Assembly: GCA_025093555.1 (NCBI GenBank)
Contig: JAIWNF010000042.1
Coordinates: forward strand, 62,001-126,000
From: Circinella umbellata
Taxonomy: Eukaryota > Mucoromycota > Mucoromycetes > Mucorales > Lichtheimiaceae
Reading direction: 5' to 3'
Length of the DNA: 64,000 nucleotides
Position numbers and translations under genes: made by a program. Below the pieces are notes generated by a model, which was given only the letters and a program-made list of their open reading frames with translations, made no database searches and was not told the DNA's origin. This document shows, in pieces, positions 38,701 to 49,730 of this stretch (position 1 is its first letter; each line of letters starts with the position of its first letter).

Positions 38701-41563
38701 GATCCCCAAGGATTCACTGGTTTCGATTCACATACTCTTTGTTTGGATACTCTACTGATGTTTATCGATCAAATGGTAGAAAGAATTGTAAGTTTGTTTA
38801 TTTTTGAACAGGAAAAGAGGGCTTTTGTAACTTGGTTACTAATACTAATTGCTCTTAATTTAGGATCATGGTGCGCAACTTAGCAACGTATGTTTTATTA
38901 TTACCAGATCAGTTTTCTTTTTTTCTCAAACTTTCTTCTAAATACTAACTTAATTTTATAACCATTTTATTAGGGTTTGACATCCTCGGAAGTTCTTTTA
39001 GAGGGTAAATCAAGGAAGCGGTTGGTATTAAAGGGTGCTCATTTGTTTAACGATAGTCCTAAGAAGGGTATTAAGTTCCTCATAGGTAAAACAATGGTTT
39101 GCTTTTTTTTATATCTTGGTATCAACGACACAAAAAGTATAAGCAACTAGTTACTTAATAAACGTGAATGTATATCTTTAGAAAATGGTGTTATTGAAAA
39201 AGATGAAAATGGAGACACCACTGAGAGCTTGGCAGAATTTTTACGTTCCACACAGCAATTAAACAAAAAGAGTCTTGGTGAATATCTTGGAAAACCTGAA
39301 AATTTACCATTACTACAAGTTTTTATGCGACAATTTGAATTTGCTGGTGTAAGTTTGGATAACAATACAGGGCCTTCAAATGAATAAATTATTGAGCAAA
39401 ACCTAACTTGCTTATTTTTTTTTATTAGAAACGCATGGATGAAGCTCTCCGACTTTTATTGGAAACTTTCCGTCTTCCTGGTGAATCACAACAAATTATG
39501 CGTGTCACTGATACTTTTGCAGAAGTCTTTTATGAAACGCAACCACCACAAATTGCAAATCCTGAAGCTGCACAATTATTGGCTTATTCCATTATTTTAT
39601 TGAATACAGATCAACATAACCCTCAAATCCGAGTATGTATATATTTTTATATAAATTGCACATGTATATTATCATTTATGAGTACTAAACAATTATTATA
39701 ACAATTAAAATTCAATAGCGCCGTATGACTTTGGAAGATTATATGAGAAATTTAAGAGGTGTAAATGATAAGAAAGATTTCCCCAAAGATCATTTGGTAA
39801 GTATATATGAAGATAAAAATAGAATGTTTCTGTTTTTGTATACTAATATTGTATTATTGGTAAATTTTTATAGCAAGAAATTTACGAAGCCATTAAACAT
39901 GATGAAATTGTTATGCCAGAAGAACATGAAGGACATCTTGGTTTCAATTATGCTTGGAAGCAACTGTTACAAAGATCAAAGTCATCTGGCCACTTTGTTG
40001 TCTGTCATACTGCTGCTTATGATAAGGATCTTTTCCGATTGTCATGGAAACCTGCTTTGGCTGCCATCGCTTATGGTAAACACACACTCATATAAATATA
40101 TATTTATATATATTTAGTTATTTACTGTAAAGGTTATAATTTACAGATAGCTAACTATTAATATCTATAGCTTTTGACACTGCACAAGATGATGCTACTT
40201 TACAAAAAGCTATATCTGGGTTTCATCAATGTGCCATGTTAGCATCTCACTTCAAACTATATGAAGTATTTGATGCTATCGTTGTGAACTTAGCTACTAT
40301 GACAGGTCTATTGGAAGAATCAAATAATAATAATACGATTCCTGATCCAATCGTTGATGTGGCTGGTCAGAAATATGTTGTAAGCAATTTAGCGGTACGG
40401 TTTGGTAGAAATTATAAAGGACAGTTAGCTGCAGTTGTAGTATTTGCAGTAGTGACTCGACATGGCAACTCTATGCGAAAAGGATGGAAAAAGGTAAAAG
40501 ATATAACAATATATATATATAAGAAGGAGTCGATAATCATTCATTCTGTTTATTAATCCTTGAGAACATAATTATTATTACCGTAATTATTAGATACTTG
40601 AAATAATTCGTAATTTATTCATTAATTCGTTGCTACCCGGATCAATGCTTCAAGTCGAAGATTTCTTATCTGGAACGACAAGTATTCCATTAAAGCCAAA
40701 ATCACCCCCACCATCGAAACAACAAAATCGTCGAGACGGTTCTTTATTGTCAACTTTATCCTCTTATTTATTATCACCTTATTCCAGTGATGAAGGGTAT
40801 CGGGCAGACCCTACAGAAGAAGAAGTCGAAAGCACGATGTGTGCTGTGGATTGTGTTACAGCATGTAAACTTGAAGAGCTATTTACAGATATGAGGTAAT
40901 CATTGCATCCATGGGTATACCTTATAAAAATTATCTAATATGCTACAATAATACAAATACTAACTCATTATTACTGCATGTTAATATGTAGTTCATTAGA
41001 CCTTGAACCGCTTAAATCGTTATTGACATCGATGCAAGAAGTTGGTTATGATTCAAAAGCAATCGAGGAAACAAAAGGAAGTATATCATATAACCCGGTA
41101 ACGGTATTATTTCTCGAGTTTATGGTTACTGTGGCAGTACGAAATCAAGATCGAATAGAAGTTGTTTGGCCTTATGCTGTCGACTACATTTTCAGTGTTC
41201 TGAAACATGCGGATAAACAAAGTGTCTTGGTGGTAGAAAGAACTGTGGTTGCTCTTTTAAGACTTTGTATTTGCTTTTCTGGAAAAGAACACATGCAAGA
41301 AGATATTCTTAGTTGTCTTAAAGTGTTACGTGATTTCCCACCAGCGGTAACCTTAGCAGTAGCCGAACAAATGATGGCAGGAATTTATAGTTTATCCAAC
41401 GCCAACTCGGAGAATCTGAAGTAAGTATCGATTTAATTTGTTAAAAAGAAGAAAAATGAGGAAACTAACTGAAACCTTTCCTTTTTATTTTATTTTTTGC
41501 AGTAATTTGGAATTTGTAGATACAATTTTGGAAATCAAACAAAAAGTTGCAAGTGCAATGTAA
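35786..41563 (+). CDS. Large Arf guanine-nucleotide exchange factor, GBF1/Gea family (1320 aa, 20 exons)
   Basis: Exons 35786-35993, 36167-36303, 36405-36462, 36537-36668, 36756-36983, 37088-37148, 37280-37698, 37782-38005, 38102-38596, 38689-38787, 38864-38887, 38974-39085, 39182-39348, 39429-39632, 39719-39796, 39874-40075, 40171-40493, 40594-40895, 40992-41420 and 41503-41563 close in frame. The DCB region occupies roughly residues 1-270. A Thr/Ser/Gln-rich disordered insert sits in exon 7, and the HUS region follows in exons 8-10. The Sec7 domain runs from about 708 to 897, with the catalytic glutamate at 807 (FRLPGESQQ). HDS-type helical repeats follow. Members activate Arf1 on cis-Golgi membranes for COPI coat recruitment. 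Only about 420 residues follow the Sec7 domain, fewer than in yeast Gea1 (about 650 by recall). TTG codons upstream of the ATG were not used as starts. Confidence 0.93.
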
Positions 41564-42355
41564 TATTAGAATATTTGGTTTCCACTTTTACCTCATTTTT
41601 TTATCCCCCTTTTATTTTTACAGTCAATCATATATACGCACACTGTCCATTTTTCCTCCTCTAAACCTCTTCCTCAAGAATCCCCCTTCCCACCTTTCTT
41701 ATATATAACAAACGATATAAAAAAAAACTTTACAATTATATATTCCGTATAATACATATATATACAAAAACGACATCTCTTTATAAATTACCCATATTAT
41801 TTATACCTTGTATAAGATTTTGTTGATAGATATCTGTAAGAAGCAAGACAAACATTGAATTATTAATGATATCAGTGCTATATTGTCTTGTATCTAAATT
41901 TTGTACTTTTTAAGATTGAAAATATAAGATATCCACATATCATAATAAGAAGTCCATTTCTATAACAACTGCACTACGTATTTGCTATATACGACATACT
42001 TTCTGGTACACAAAATGTCAACATAAAAGAGCATAATACTCTTATTAAGTATGACGACAGTTTTCCAGTAACATCTCAAAATGAGAATGGGGAAAAAAAC
42101 ACATACATAGTAACATCATCAATTTTAAAAAGTTTTAAAGATAAGCATATTCAGTATGTACACAAAAAAAGAAATTCAATCCGTATATAACTTCTTTACA
42201 ACAAGATATAGATATTATGTAATAATAATATAATAACATCTTTACTTTTCTCTACATCATTCTTTTCCTTTTTTTTTTCTGGCTTTATTAATGAATGTTA
42301 TTGTTAAAGGTTTTTAATGGTATTATAAATGCATTTTGTTACTGTTTATTTTTCT
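41564..42355. other. Intergenic between convergent Arf GEF and NUP54
   Basis: T-rich probable 3' UTR of the Arf GEF, then AT-rich DNA. No open frame continues the GEF C-terminus, and no gene is seen. Confidence 0.5.
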
Positions 42356-44163
42356 TTATGATCCTGTCAACATTGAGCTTCTTCCTCTTGCTCCACGTTT
42401 GATATGGCTTCGAAGACTCTCTTCAATGTTTTGTATATCATCCTCATCCTTGGATAACGTATTAGCTACATGGCGTATACCTTCTTGTTCTTGTGAAAGA
42501 AGCTATAATTAAATAAAAAGCATAAATTTTTTCAGTATCAATAATCGAATAAATGTTATGCAACAAGAGTATTTTTCTATTGCATAATAATTAATTAAAT
42601 AACTTTTTTTTTACCTGTGCAATTGTTGCCACATCCTCTTCACTTGTTGCTTGCCATGAATCTTCAGATGATGCTTGTCTCGTTCGTTTTATATGTTGTA
42701 AAGTAACCCAAGTTTCTCGTAATTTGTTATTTAACTGTTCTGGAGTTTGTTCTTCAATTGATTTCAAACTTTGCATCAATTTTTCTTCATTATCATCCAA
42801 TGGGAAACCCTTATAGCGAAGTACTTGGACACATCGCAGCATCTATTATATATCAGTGAGTTAAAGAAAAGGGCAGGAAGAAGATAAGGGTTTAAATGAT
42901 AAAATAAAAGAAAGTTATTCTTACCCTTATTAATCGCTGAGTAAGGTCTATATTGCGCCGCCGCAGTTCTTCTATCTTAACAAGTGTACCAAGTGCATGT
43001 TTTTGTTGAATTGTAGATAGTCGTTCGCCAATTTCCTATCATAACCATATAGGTTAAATTTAATTTAATAAGTAATCCCAATATTTACTATACGCGTGGA
43101 CCTAAGCAACTTTTATTTTTAATACTTACTGCGAGTTTAGTTCTGTGTATTGCTGCTGCTTTGTCTTGTATATCCATACGTTTCATTACATCGCCATAAC
43201 CAACTGCTAATACTGGAACCAAACTAAAATGAAAATGTATATATATTATATTTATTATGTTACATATATATATATATATATATTCGTTAATGCACTTTAA
43301 ACATATATATATCTTACTTGTTTGGATCTGGGTTTTTACGAACAGCTTCATTCCATAATTGCTCATCTTGATCCGGTGGGCGAACGTATAAATGCTTTTC
43401 ATTTGTTGGTACGACATTATAAAAGTAATGCTATAAACAGGAAGAAGCATGAAATGGATTAGAATATAACAGTAAAAAAAACCTATATTTTTTTTTATCT
43501 TAGTCCAATAACAGGCTGTTTTCATCATAAAATGTAAATCTTACTCTAAATTGGCATAAATGTGATGATGGGTCCCAGTGAGCTCGTATTAAGGCTAATT
43601 GTTGCCAAGTATTATGTGGTGGTTGCTGTTGTTGCTGCTGTTGTTGTTGAAGCATCATTTGTTGTTGTTGTGGTTGTTGTTGGCCTGTTAATAATATTTT
43701 AAATTAAAATATTTAATGCTACTTAATCAACCATATATACTATTAACAAAATATAGATAGGTGATTTACCAAATCCTGTACTGCCAAATCCGCCGAACTG
43801 TGGTTTATTTTGTTGCTGTTGGCCTATATGTATAAATAAACAATGATATAAGTATTAGCAAAGAGTTGTTGAATTAAATGTTTTCAACCATCAATATATC
43901 GAATATCATAATAATAATTATTATTCGCATAATTACCAAAACCCCCGAATCCAGTATTAGGTGCTGTATTAGTTAAACTCGTTCCAAAACTAGATGTAGG
44001 TCGTGCTCCTGCAGTATTGGTACCAAAACCCCCGAATCCAGTATTTGTAGCTGCTGTAGTAGCATTATTGTTATTTGTACCAAATCCACCAAATCCTCCA
44101 ATAGATTGCTGTTGTTGAGGTTGTTGTTGACCTAAACCAAATCCTGTAGTTCCTCCTGCTGGC

Positions 44164-44194
<31 letters not shown>

Positions 44195-44783
44195 GACCAA
44201 ATCCTCCACCTAGTGTATTTGTTCCTATATTAAACAATAAAAAAAAAGACGAGTAAATGTTTATTACTGGTTATTTTTACAGTACGCGTCGTGTTTTTAA
44301 TGCGTTTATTTTATATTCTTTTCGTACCCGGTGCAGTTGATGTAGATAATCCGAATCCACCAGCATTACCACTAGTATTTGCACCAAATAAAGTTCCTGC
44401 TGAAGACGTAGCAGTAGTACCTCCCGCACCACCAAATAATGTACCTGCCGATGAGTTATTGGTATTACCACCTGCTCCAAACAATGTTCCTGCCGATGAA
44501 ATAGTATTTGTTGCTGCTGGTGCTCCTGCTCCAAATAATGTTCCTGCTGCAGAGTTGTTGGTTGTTGTACCAAATGTTGAGCCTGTATATATATAATTAA
44601 TGTCATGATTTAGTTATTATAAATAATAAAGCATTTTAAAAGCAATTATTTAATACATATAAAATGTAGAGTAAACTTTTTCGATTGAATTTAAAAGAAG
44701 ATCTATTATTTTTTACCTGGAGCTGAAGTAGATCCAAATCCTGTTGAGGGTTGACTACTGCTGGCACCAAAGGAAAATGCCAT
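42356..44783 (-). CDS. NUP54: Nucleoporin NUP54/Nup57 (498 aa, 10 exons)
   Basis: Exons 44783-44717, 44582-44328, 44224-43937, 43823-43770, 43684-43545, 43430-43318, 43223-43130, 43035-42925, 42842-42615 and 42502-42356 close in frame to 498 residues, near the 507 of human NUP54. The first ~220 residues are FG repeats (GTLFGA, GGFGGFG, GFG) mixed with polyglutamine. The folded part begins at QLALIRAHWDPSSHLCQF and HYFYNVVP, then the conserved NPDPNNLVPVLAVGYGDV segment. The last third is coiled-coil (KHALGTLVKIEELRRRNIDL, RLIRMLRCVQVLRYKGFPLD) and pairs with Nup62 and Nup58 in the central transport channel. The C-terminus is basic (SHIKRGARGRSS). The short GTLFGA units recur about five times in exon 2 and look like a tandem expansion. 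Confidence 0.95.
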
Positions 44784-45042
44784 TATTTTATTTTATCAAG
44801 AAAAATGAAAAGTTTTTGGCAGATTTAAAGGAGTTGGCGCGTAGTGTTGTTTCTGCAGAAGAAAAAAAAAGAGAGTAGCAATTTTGAGTAGAGTAAGAGA
44901 AAAAAAAAAAGAGGAGTTGGAAAAAAAAGTGGTGCTGCCGGTTCAGCTGTATAAAGTCACAAGGTAACGCGAAAAAAAAAAAGAAAGGTACCTGTAGAAC
45001 CTAATCAAGCCCGACACCCCAGCTTAATATATAAACCTTTTA
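44784..45042. promoter_or_regulatory. Divergent promoter region of NUP54 and the TMEM42-like gene
   Basis: 259 bp between start codons of opposite orientation, with A-rich tracts and no other feature that I can assign. Confidence 0.35.
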
Positions 45043-45675
45043 ATGCAAATGACTTCTTTTATTCCTTTTGCAGTTTTTTCAGGCGTCTTTGCTTCTCTTT
45101 CTTCGGTTTTTGCAAAGCTTTTTTCAGATACCCGTACTGAAATATTTCATGATGCTGTCACATCATTTATTACAAAACAAGAATTCATACCCATTCCTTG
45201 GACGATAGATCCACAGGTAACTACGGAAACCATTGTTATATCATGGCAAAGATAATCACATAGTTAATACAAAACATAATGATTAACTTTACTTATCAAT
45301 CATTTGGACTCATTAACTAGTATTCGCTCATTGCTTTTCGAGGAACATGTTTTGGACTTATATTCGTTTGCAATTCTCTCATGTGGACACTATTCACTAA
45401 ATCACTTAACGCGGCACCCTCTTCTGTTCAAACAACTACCGTCAATGGTGCCGTTAACTTTAGTGTTTCGGTAATAAGAGATGCTTTATATATTGATATT
45501 AAATATAATTATATTTTTATATTAAATCATTAATTTTTCTTTTTTTTAGGCATTATTTGGATATTTAATATTTGATGAACCATTAGCATTAGGATGGTGG
45601 ATTGGGGCTAGTCTTATTTTAACAGGCACTATTTTACTTTCTCGAACACAAAAAGAAAAAGAAAAAACAGCATAA
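45043..45675 (+). CDS. TMEM42-like EamA-fold membrane protein (149 aa, 3 exons)
   Basis: Exons 45043-45216, 45321-45470 and 45550-45675 close in frame to 149 residues. The protein has four hydrophobic segments: an N-terminal helix FIPFAVFSGVFASLSSVFAK, IAFRGTCFGLIFVCNSLMWT, NFSVSALFGYLIF, and LGWWIGASLILTGTILL. The stretch NGAVNFSVSALFGYLIFDEP followed by GWWIGASLILTG is the signature of the single-EamA-unit TMEM42 family within the drug/metabolite superfamily. Transport substrate and cell location are unknown for the family. The tail TQKEKEKTA is basic and probably cytosolic. A second ATG two codons downstream could be the true start. Confidence 0.83.
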
Positions 45676-45771
45676 TTTTCATTTAATGAATTAGATTATT
45701 ATATATATACACTATGTATACCACAACAAACAGTATCAATACATTTTGTTTTTACCAATTACTACCATCAC

Positions 45772-46752
45772 TTATTTTTCATTACTATAAAACATATCAA
45801 CAATTGCGTTTCCTACTTCAACACCTTGATCTAAAGGAACCATATGACCCGAATTTTGAATTATTTTCAACACAGTATCTTTGATTCCTTCACTTTCATT
45901 TAATGATTTCAATACAGTCATGATATGTTCTGTATGTTCATCAGCCTGGCCCGTGATTAATAATTGTTTAGGTAATCGAATAGGATAATCGTCGAATTGA
46001 GGTTTCTGTTCTTGCTCTTCACCATTCAAAAGAGGGGGTACAGCCAATGAATTCGCACACGCGCGTAAGCATTGAAACAATGTTTGATCGGTTATTAACG
46101 CCATAGCACGCGCAGCTTCTTTTTTCGCATCTTCGTGAATAGCTGATTCCGTAATTGCTTGTCGTGCAGCTTGTAAAACGGCAGGATCAAGAGATTCAAT
46201 ATCTCGATAGAGATCCATCCATTCAATACGTGGCCAAATCATATGGATTGATGTAGACGCAATCATAATCATTCCTTGTAAATTATACCCTAATGATTCC
46301 CATTTCGTAGCAGGTTGGTCGGCACAGACTTGAGCAAGAATACTACCCATGGATAATCCACCAAATATAAGGTCACAATTTATTTTTTCTTCATCTTCTT
46401 TGGTATGATTGTAATTATGTTCTTTGAGCCATAAAAGAACTTGATAAATATCTTGGCATAGTGTCTCCATATCAAAAACAACAGCATCTTCTTTTACGGT
46501 TGGTTGGGATTCACCATGGTACCGTAAATCGTATGTCAAAACTCGAAAACCAGATTGGACTAAGACAGGTACAACTGTATCAAAATGATAATGATCTCCG
46601 CCAGCACCGTGAAAAAGAACGACAAGAGGAGATGGTGTTGAAGATGATAAATTTACTTCTGAAACAAAGACATGAAGGGAAATATCACTTGCTGAATCTT
46701 TAGAAGAAACAGGGATGATAAAGCGTTGAGTATTAATAGCAAGATCAGTCAT
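45772..46752 (-). CDS. Alpha/beta hydrolase (326 aa, intronless)
   Basis: A single uninterrupted frame, unusual here where most genes have several introns. Alpha/beta-hydrolase landmarks: oxyanion-hole HGAGG at 48-52, YDLRYHGES at 74-82, nucleophile elbow FGGLSMGS with Ser134, acid Asp271 (ITGQADEHT) and His303 (NSGHMVPLDQ). The triad spacing is canonical. Such proteins include esterases, lipases and haloperoxidase-like enzymes; the substrate cannot be assigned. There is no signal peptide, so it is probably cytosolic. The gene is divergent from thioredoxin reductase with 628 bp between starts and converges on the TMEM42-like gene only about 100 bp away. Absence of introns could reflect retrocopying or horizontal origin, but codon use looks native. 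Confidence 0.88.
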   Translation of the reverse strand: MTDLAINTQRFIIPVSSKDSASDISLHVFVSEVNLSSSTPSPLVVLFHGAGGDHYHFDTVVPVLVQSGFRVLTYDLRYHGESQPTVKEDAVVFDMETLCQDIYQVLLWLKEHNYNHTKEDEEKINCDLIFGGLSMGSILAQVCADQPATKWESLGYNLQGMIMIASTSIHMIWPRIEWMDLYRDIESLDPAVLQAARQAITESAIHEDAKKEAARAMALITDQTLFQCLRACANSLAVPPLLNGEEQEQKPQFDDYPIRLPKQLLITGQADEHTEHIMTVLKSLNESEGIKDTVLKIIQNSGHMVPLDQGVEVGNAIVDMFYSNEK

Positions 46753-47159
46753 TTATGTGTTATGATGATTATGAGTATTATCATTTTGTTTATTTATGCA
46801 CTTTTAGTCTTTTGTTCGATTAATTTGGTAAAAAGATTACTCCAAAAGTAATTACTATACTGACTAAACCCGAACCCCTCTTCCCTCTTTATTTTTAAAA
46901 AAGTATCTAATATGTTTGGTGTTTAGAAAATGAAAAATAAAATAAAACCCAGTTTTTTCTAAGGTCCAGTCGAAATGAATCTATTTTTTTTTTAAAGTTG
47001 TGTCTGATTACACATATATTACCAGTGGGTGGGGGGTCTGTGTTTTATAATTTTTGCCCCTTAACAGAAAAATCTAGATAGACTGACAAAGCATAAACTC
47101 ATATATGATTGGTTAATAATGTTTAATTTCGTAATCTAAAAAATGATTGGCCAAAACGA

Positions 47160-47166
47160 TTACTAA
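47160..47166 (+). promoter_or_regulatory. Candidate AP-1/Yap1-type site TTACTAA
   Basis: Exact match to the Yap1 recognition heptamer, 215 bp upstream of the thioredoxin reductase ATG. In budding yeast TRR1 is a Yap1/Skn7 oxidative-stress target. A 7-bp AT-rich match can arise by chance. Confidence 0.3.
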
Positions 47167-47249
47167 GAAAAAAACTCAGTCACAATCATTAGGGAATCGA
47201 GAAGGAAAAAGAAAAAAGAAAAAAAAAAGATAGAGAGAGCGGGGTCGTG

Positions 47250-47257
47250 TATAAAAG
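47250..47257 (+). promoter_or_regulatory. TATA box of TRR1
   Basis: TATAAAAG lies 124 bp before the ATG within a comparatively GC-rich patch (GGGGTCGTG...CGGGTCAACG). This is one of the clearest TATA boxes in the window and fits a strongly expressed gene. Confidence 0.55.
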
Positions 47258-47380
47258 CGGGTCAACGTGGTATTTTTCACACTCCCTTGTCAATTTTTTT
47301 TATTTTAATCACTTTTTTCGTCTTTCTTCTATTCCTTTTTCCTTTTTCTTTTATTATATCAAAAAGTAACAATATATATT

Positions 47381-48803
47381 ATGGCTCCTCAACATCATAA
47401 AGTCGCTATTATCGGTTCAGGCCCTGCTGGTAAAATATTTTATTATTATTATTATTCAGCGAGATCATTTTTAAATCATTATCAACACGAAGTTATATAC
47501 TGAAACTAATTCAAATATTCATTTATTGTATATAATTTATCCTTTTTATGATCAATTATATTAATAGGTCACACCGCTGCTGTCTATCTTGCACGCGCAC
47601 AAATGAACCCTATTATGTTCGAAGGTATGATGGCTAACGGTTTTGCTCCTGGAGGTCAACTTACCACAACTACCGATGTCGAAAACTATCCCGGTTTCCC
47701 TGAAGGTATTATGGGTGGTGAACTTATGGACAAGATGCGTGCTCAATCGGAACGTTGTGGTACCGTGATTGAAACTGAAACTATCACTAAATTGGAAACC
47801 GGTAAGCCTTTCAAGTTATGGCGCGAAGGTGCTGATGAATCCGGCGAACCTACCGATACTGCTGATGCCGTTGTCATTGCTACTGGTGCCTCGGCCCGTC
47901 GTATGAACTTACCTGGTGAAGACAAGTACTGGCAAAATGGTATTTCCGCTTGTGCCGTTTGTGATGGTGCCGTTCCCATTTTCCGCAACAAGCCTCTTGT
48001 CGTTATCGGTGGTGGTGACAGTGCTGCTGAAGAAGCTATCTATTTGACAAAGTGTAAGTATATATGGTTGGAAATATAATATATATTTTTGTGGATTGGA
48101 ATGGAATGAAAATAGTGGGGAAGGAGGAGTTTGTAATAAAAACCAAAAAAGACCGAGAAAGAAAGGAAGAGAGGGAGAAAGAACGGGACAGAAAGACAGA
48201 GTAAGATTACTTTGCTCATAATCTTATGTGTGTATGGGTGATCTTTGGATATGAAGTTGTGGGATGTGTGCGCTGTAGATCAAATGCAGAGAAATTTTCT
48301 TTTTTGTAAGTTGAAAATCAGATTTCTAATCGATATGTGATATATATATATATATATTAGATGGTTCACATGTCAATGTGTTTGTCCGACGTGACGTCCT
48401 CCGTGCCTCCAAGGTCATGGCCAATCGTTTGTTGAAGCATCCTAAGGTTACTGTTCATTTCAACACTGTTGCTACCGAATGTAAGGGTGATGGTAATTTG
48501 TTGACTTCCGTTACTACCCAAAACACTAAGACTGGTGAAACTGGTGAAATTGAAGCCAATGGTCTCTTCTATGCTATTGGTCATGATCCCGCAACTCAAC
48601 TTGTCAAGGGACAAGTAGATTTGGATGATGAAGGTTATATCAAGACTATTCCAGGTTCTTCATTGACTAACGTTACTGGTCTCTTTGCTGCCGGTGACGT
48701 CCAAGATAAGCGATACCGTCAAGCTATTACTAGCGCTGGTTCCGGATGTATGGCTGCATTAGATGCTGAGCGTTATTTGACTGAACTCGAAGATGGCGAG
48801 TAA
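47381..48803 (+). CDS. TRR1: Thioredoxin reductase, low-molecular-weight type (325 aa, 3 exons)
   Basis: Exons 47381-47429, 47568-48053 and 48361-48803 close in frame to 325 residues. The FAD-binding GSGPAG is at 12-17, the redox-active pair is Cys145-Ala-Val-Cys148, and the NADPH site [10 protein letters not shown] is at 164-173. The C-terminal FAD site is [27 protein letters not shown]. The enzyme passes electrons from NADPH to thioredoxin in the cytosol and possibly the mitochondrion. Codon use is more GC-rich and restricted (many C-ending codons) than in neighbours, suggesting high expression. The TATA box upstream fits. Intron 2 (307 nt) is long for this window and contains a purine-rich GAAAGAAAG-type stretch. 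Confidence 0.97.
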
Positions 48804-49730
48804 ATCATATCTTCTTTTGACACACACACATATATATATAAGCATGTAAATTCGACACTATAAAACAACCAAACTATTCACACTATCTCGCTTTCACTAC
48901 TCTTATAACTTATTCTAAAAATTACCCCCCCTGTAAAGATTACCTTTTTTCACCACTCTTCCACGTTTTTTATCCTACTTGTCATTTTTTCCCCTTGTCA
49001 ATTGTATTCAAAAGAAAACACATACATATACACAATTTCGCTTCCATCACCACCTTTATACTAATAGTGATATATTACTCGTTTATTAGAAATCGATTTG
49101 TGATATAAAAGTCTAGAAAACTTTTTTGAATTAAAAAAAATACCATTTTTCCAACATAAAGGATATCTTCAATAAAAAGATATATATATATATATATATA
49201 TGATCTGCTCGTTGTCAGGAGTAAAGATATTTATTCTGCCCGTCTTTTTGTTATTACATTATGTAAACTCTAACTCTCATTTCCCTTTCTCTTTAAAACC
49301 CCCTTAAAATAGCCTGATCATCTCTTGTTTAGGTATAAAACGGTGCATATAAAAACAAAACATGAGTGCATTTATGGTTTATAGTTTATAGAAACATCTT
49401 TTTACAGAAGTTGTTTTGTTATTTGTTATTGTTGTCATCTGATTAAAAAAAGGAAAAATAAAATCGGCTCCTGTGGTGATAATATATATTTATATCACAG
49501 TGTACTCCAAAGTTTCGCGTTGTACATTGTATTACCAAAAGAAAAAAAAATGAGGGGCTGAATTTTGAAGGAGGAGAGGAGGCGCGCGCGTATTAGATTA
49601 CCATTCTTTTTTAAAAGTTTAAAAAAAGAAATTTAAAAAGCGTTATTTATTTTCCTTAGCCTCCCTTCTTTTTATTCACACACCTTTTCTTCTTTCTTTC
49701 TCCCATTTTTCATTACAAAGAGAAAAAAAA
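48804..49730. other. Intergenic between TRR1 and the acidic membrane protein
   Basis: TRR1 3' UTR, an AT microsatellite at 49180-49201, and the pyrimidine-rich leader of the next gene. No gene seen. Confidence 0.5.
49180..49201. repeat. (AT)11 microsatellite
   Basis: Uninterrupted AT run in the TRR1 3' flank. Confidence 0.9.

Larger units (their letters stand above)
46753..47380. promoter_or_regulatory. Divergent promoter of alpha/beta hydrolase and TRR1
   Basis: 628 bp. It contains two inverted CCAAT motifs (ATTGG at 47108-47112 and 47146-47150, the second inside palindromic TTGGCCAA), a TTACTAA heptamer (47160-47166) and a TATA box (47250-47257), all placed as expected for the TRR1 side. 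Their use in vivo is inference. Confidence 0.5.
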
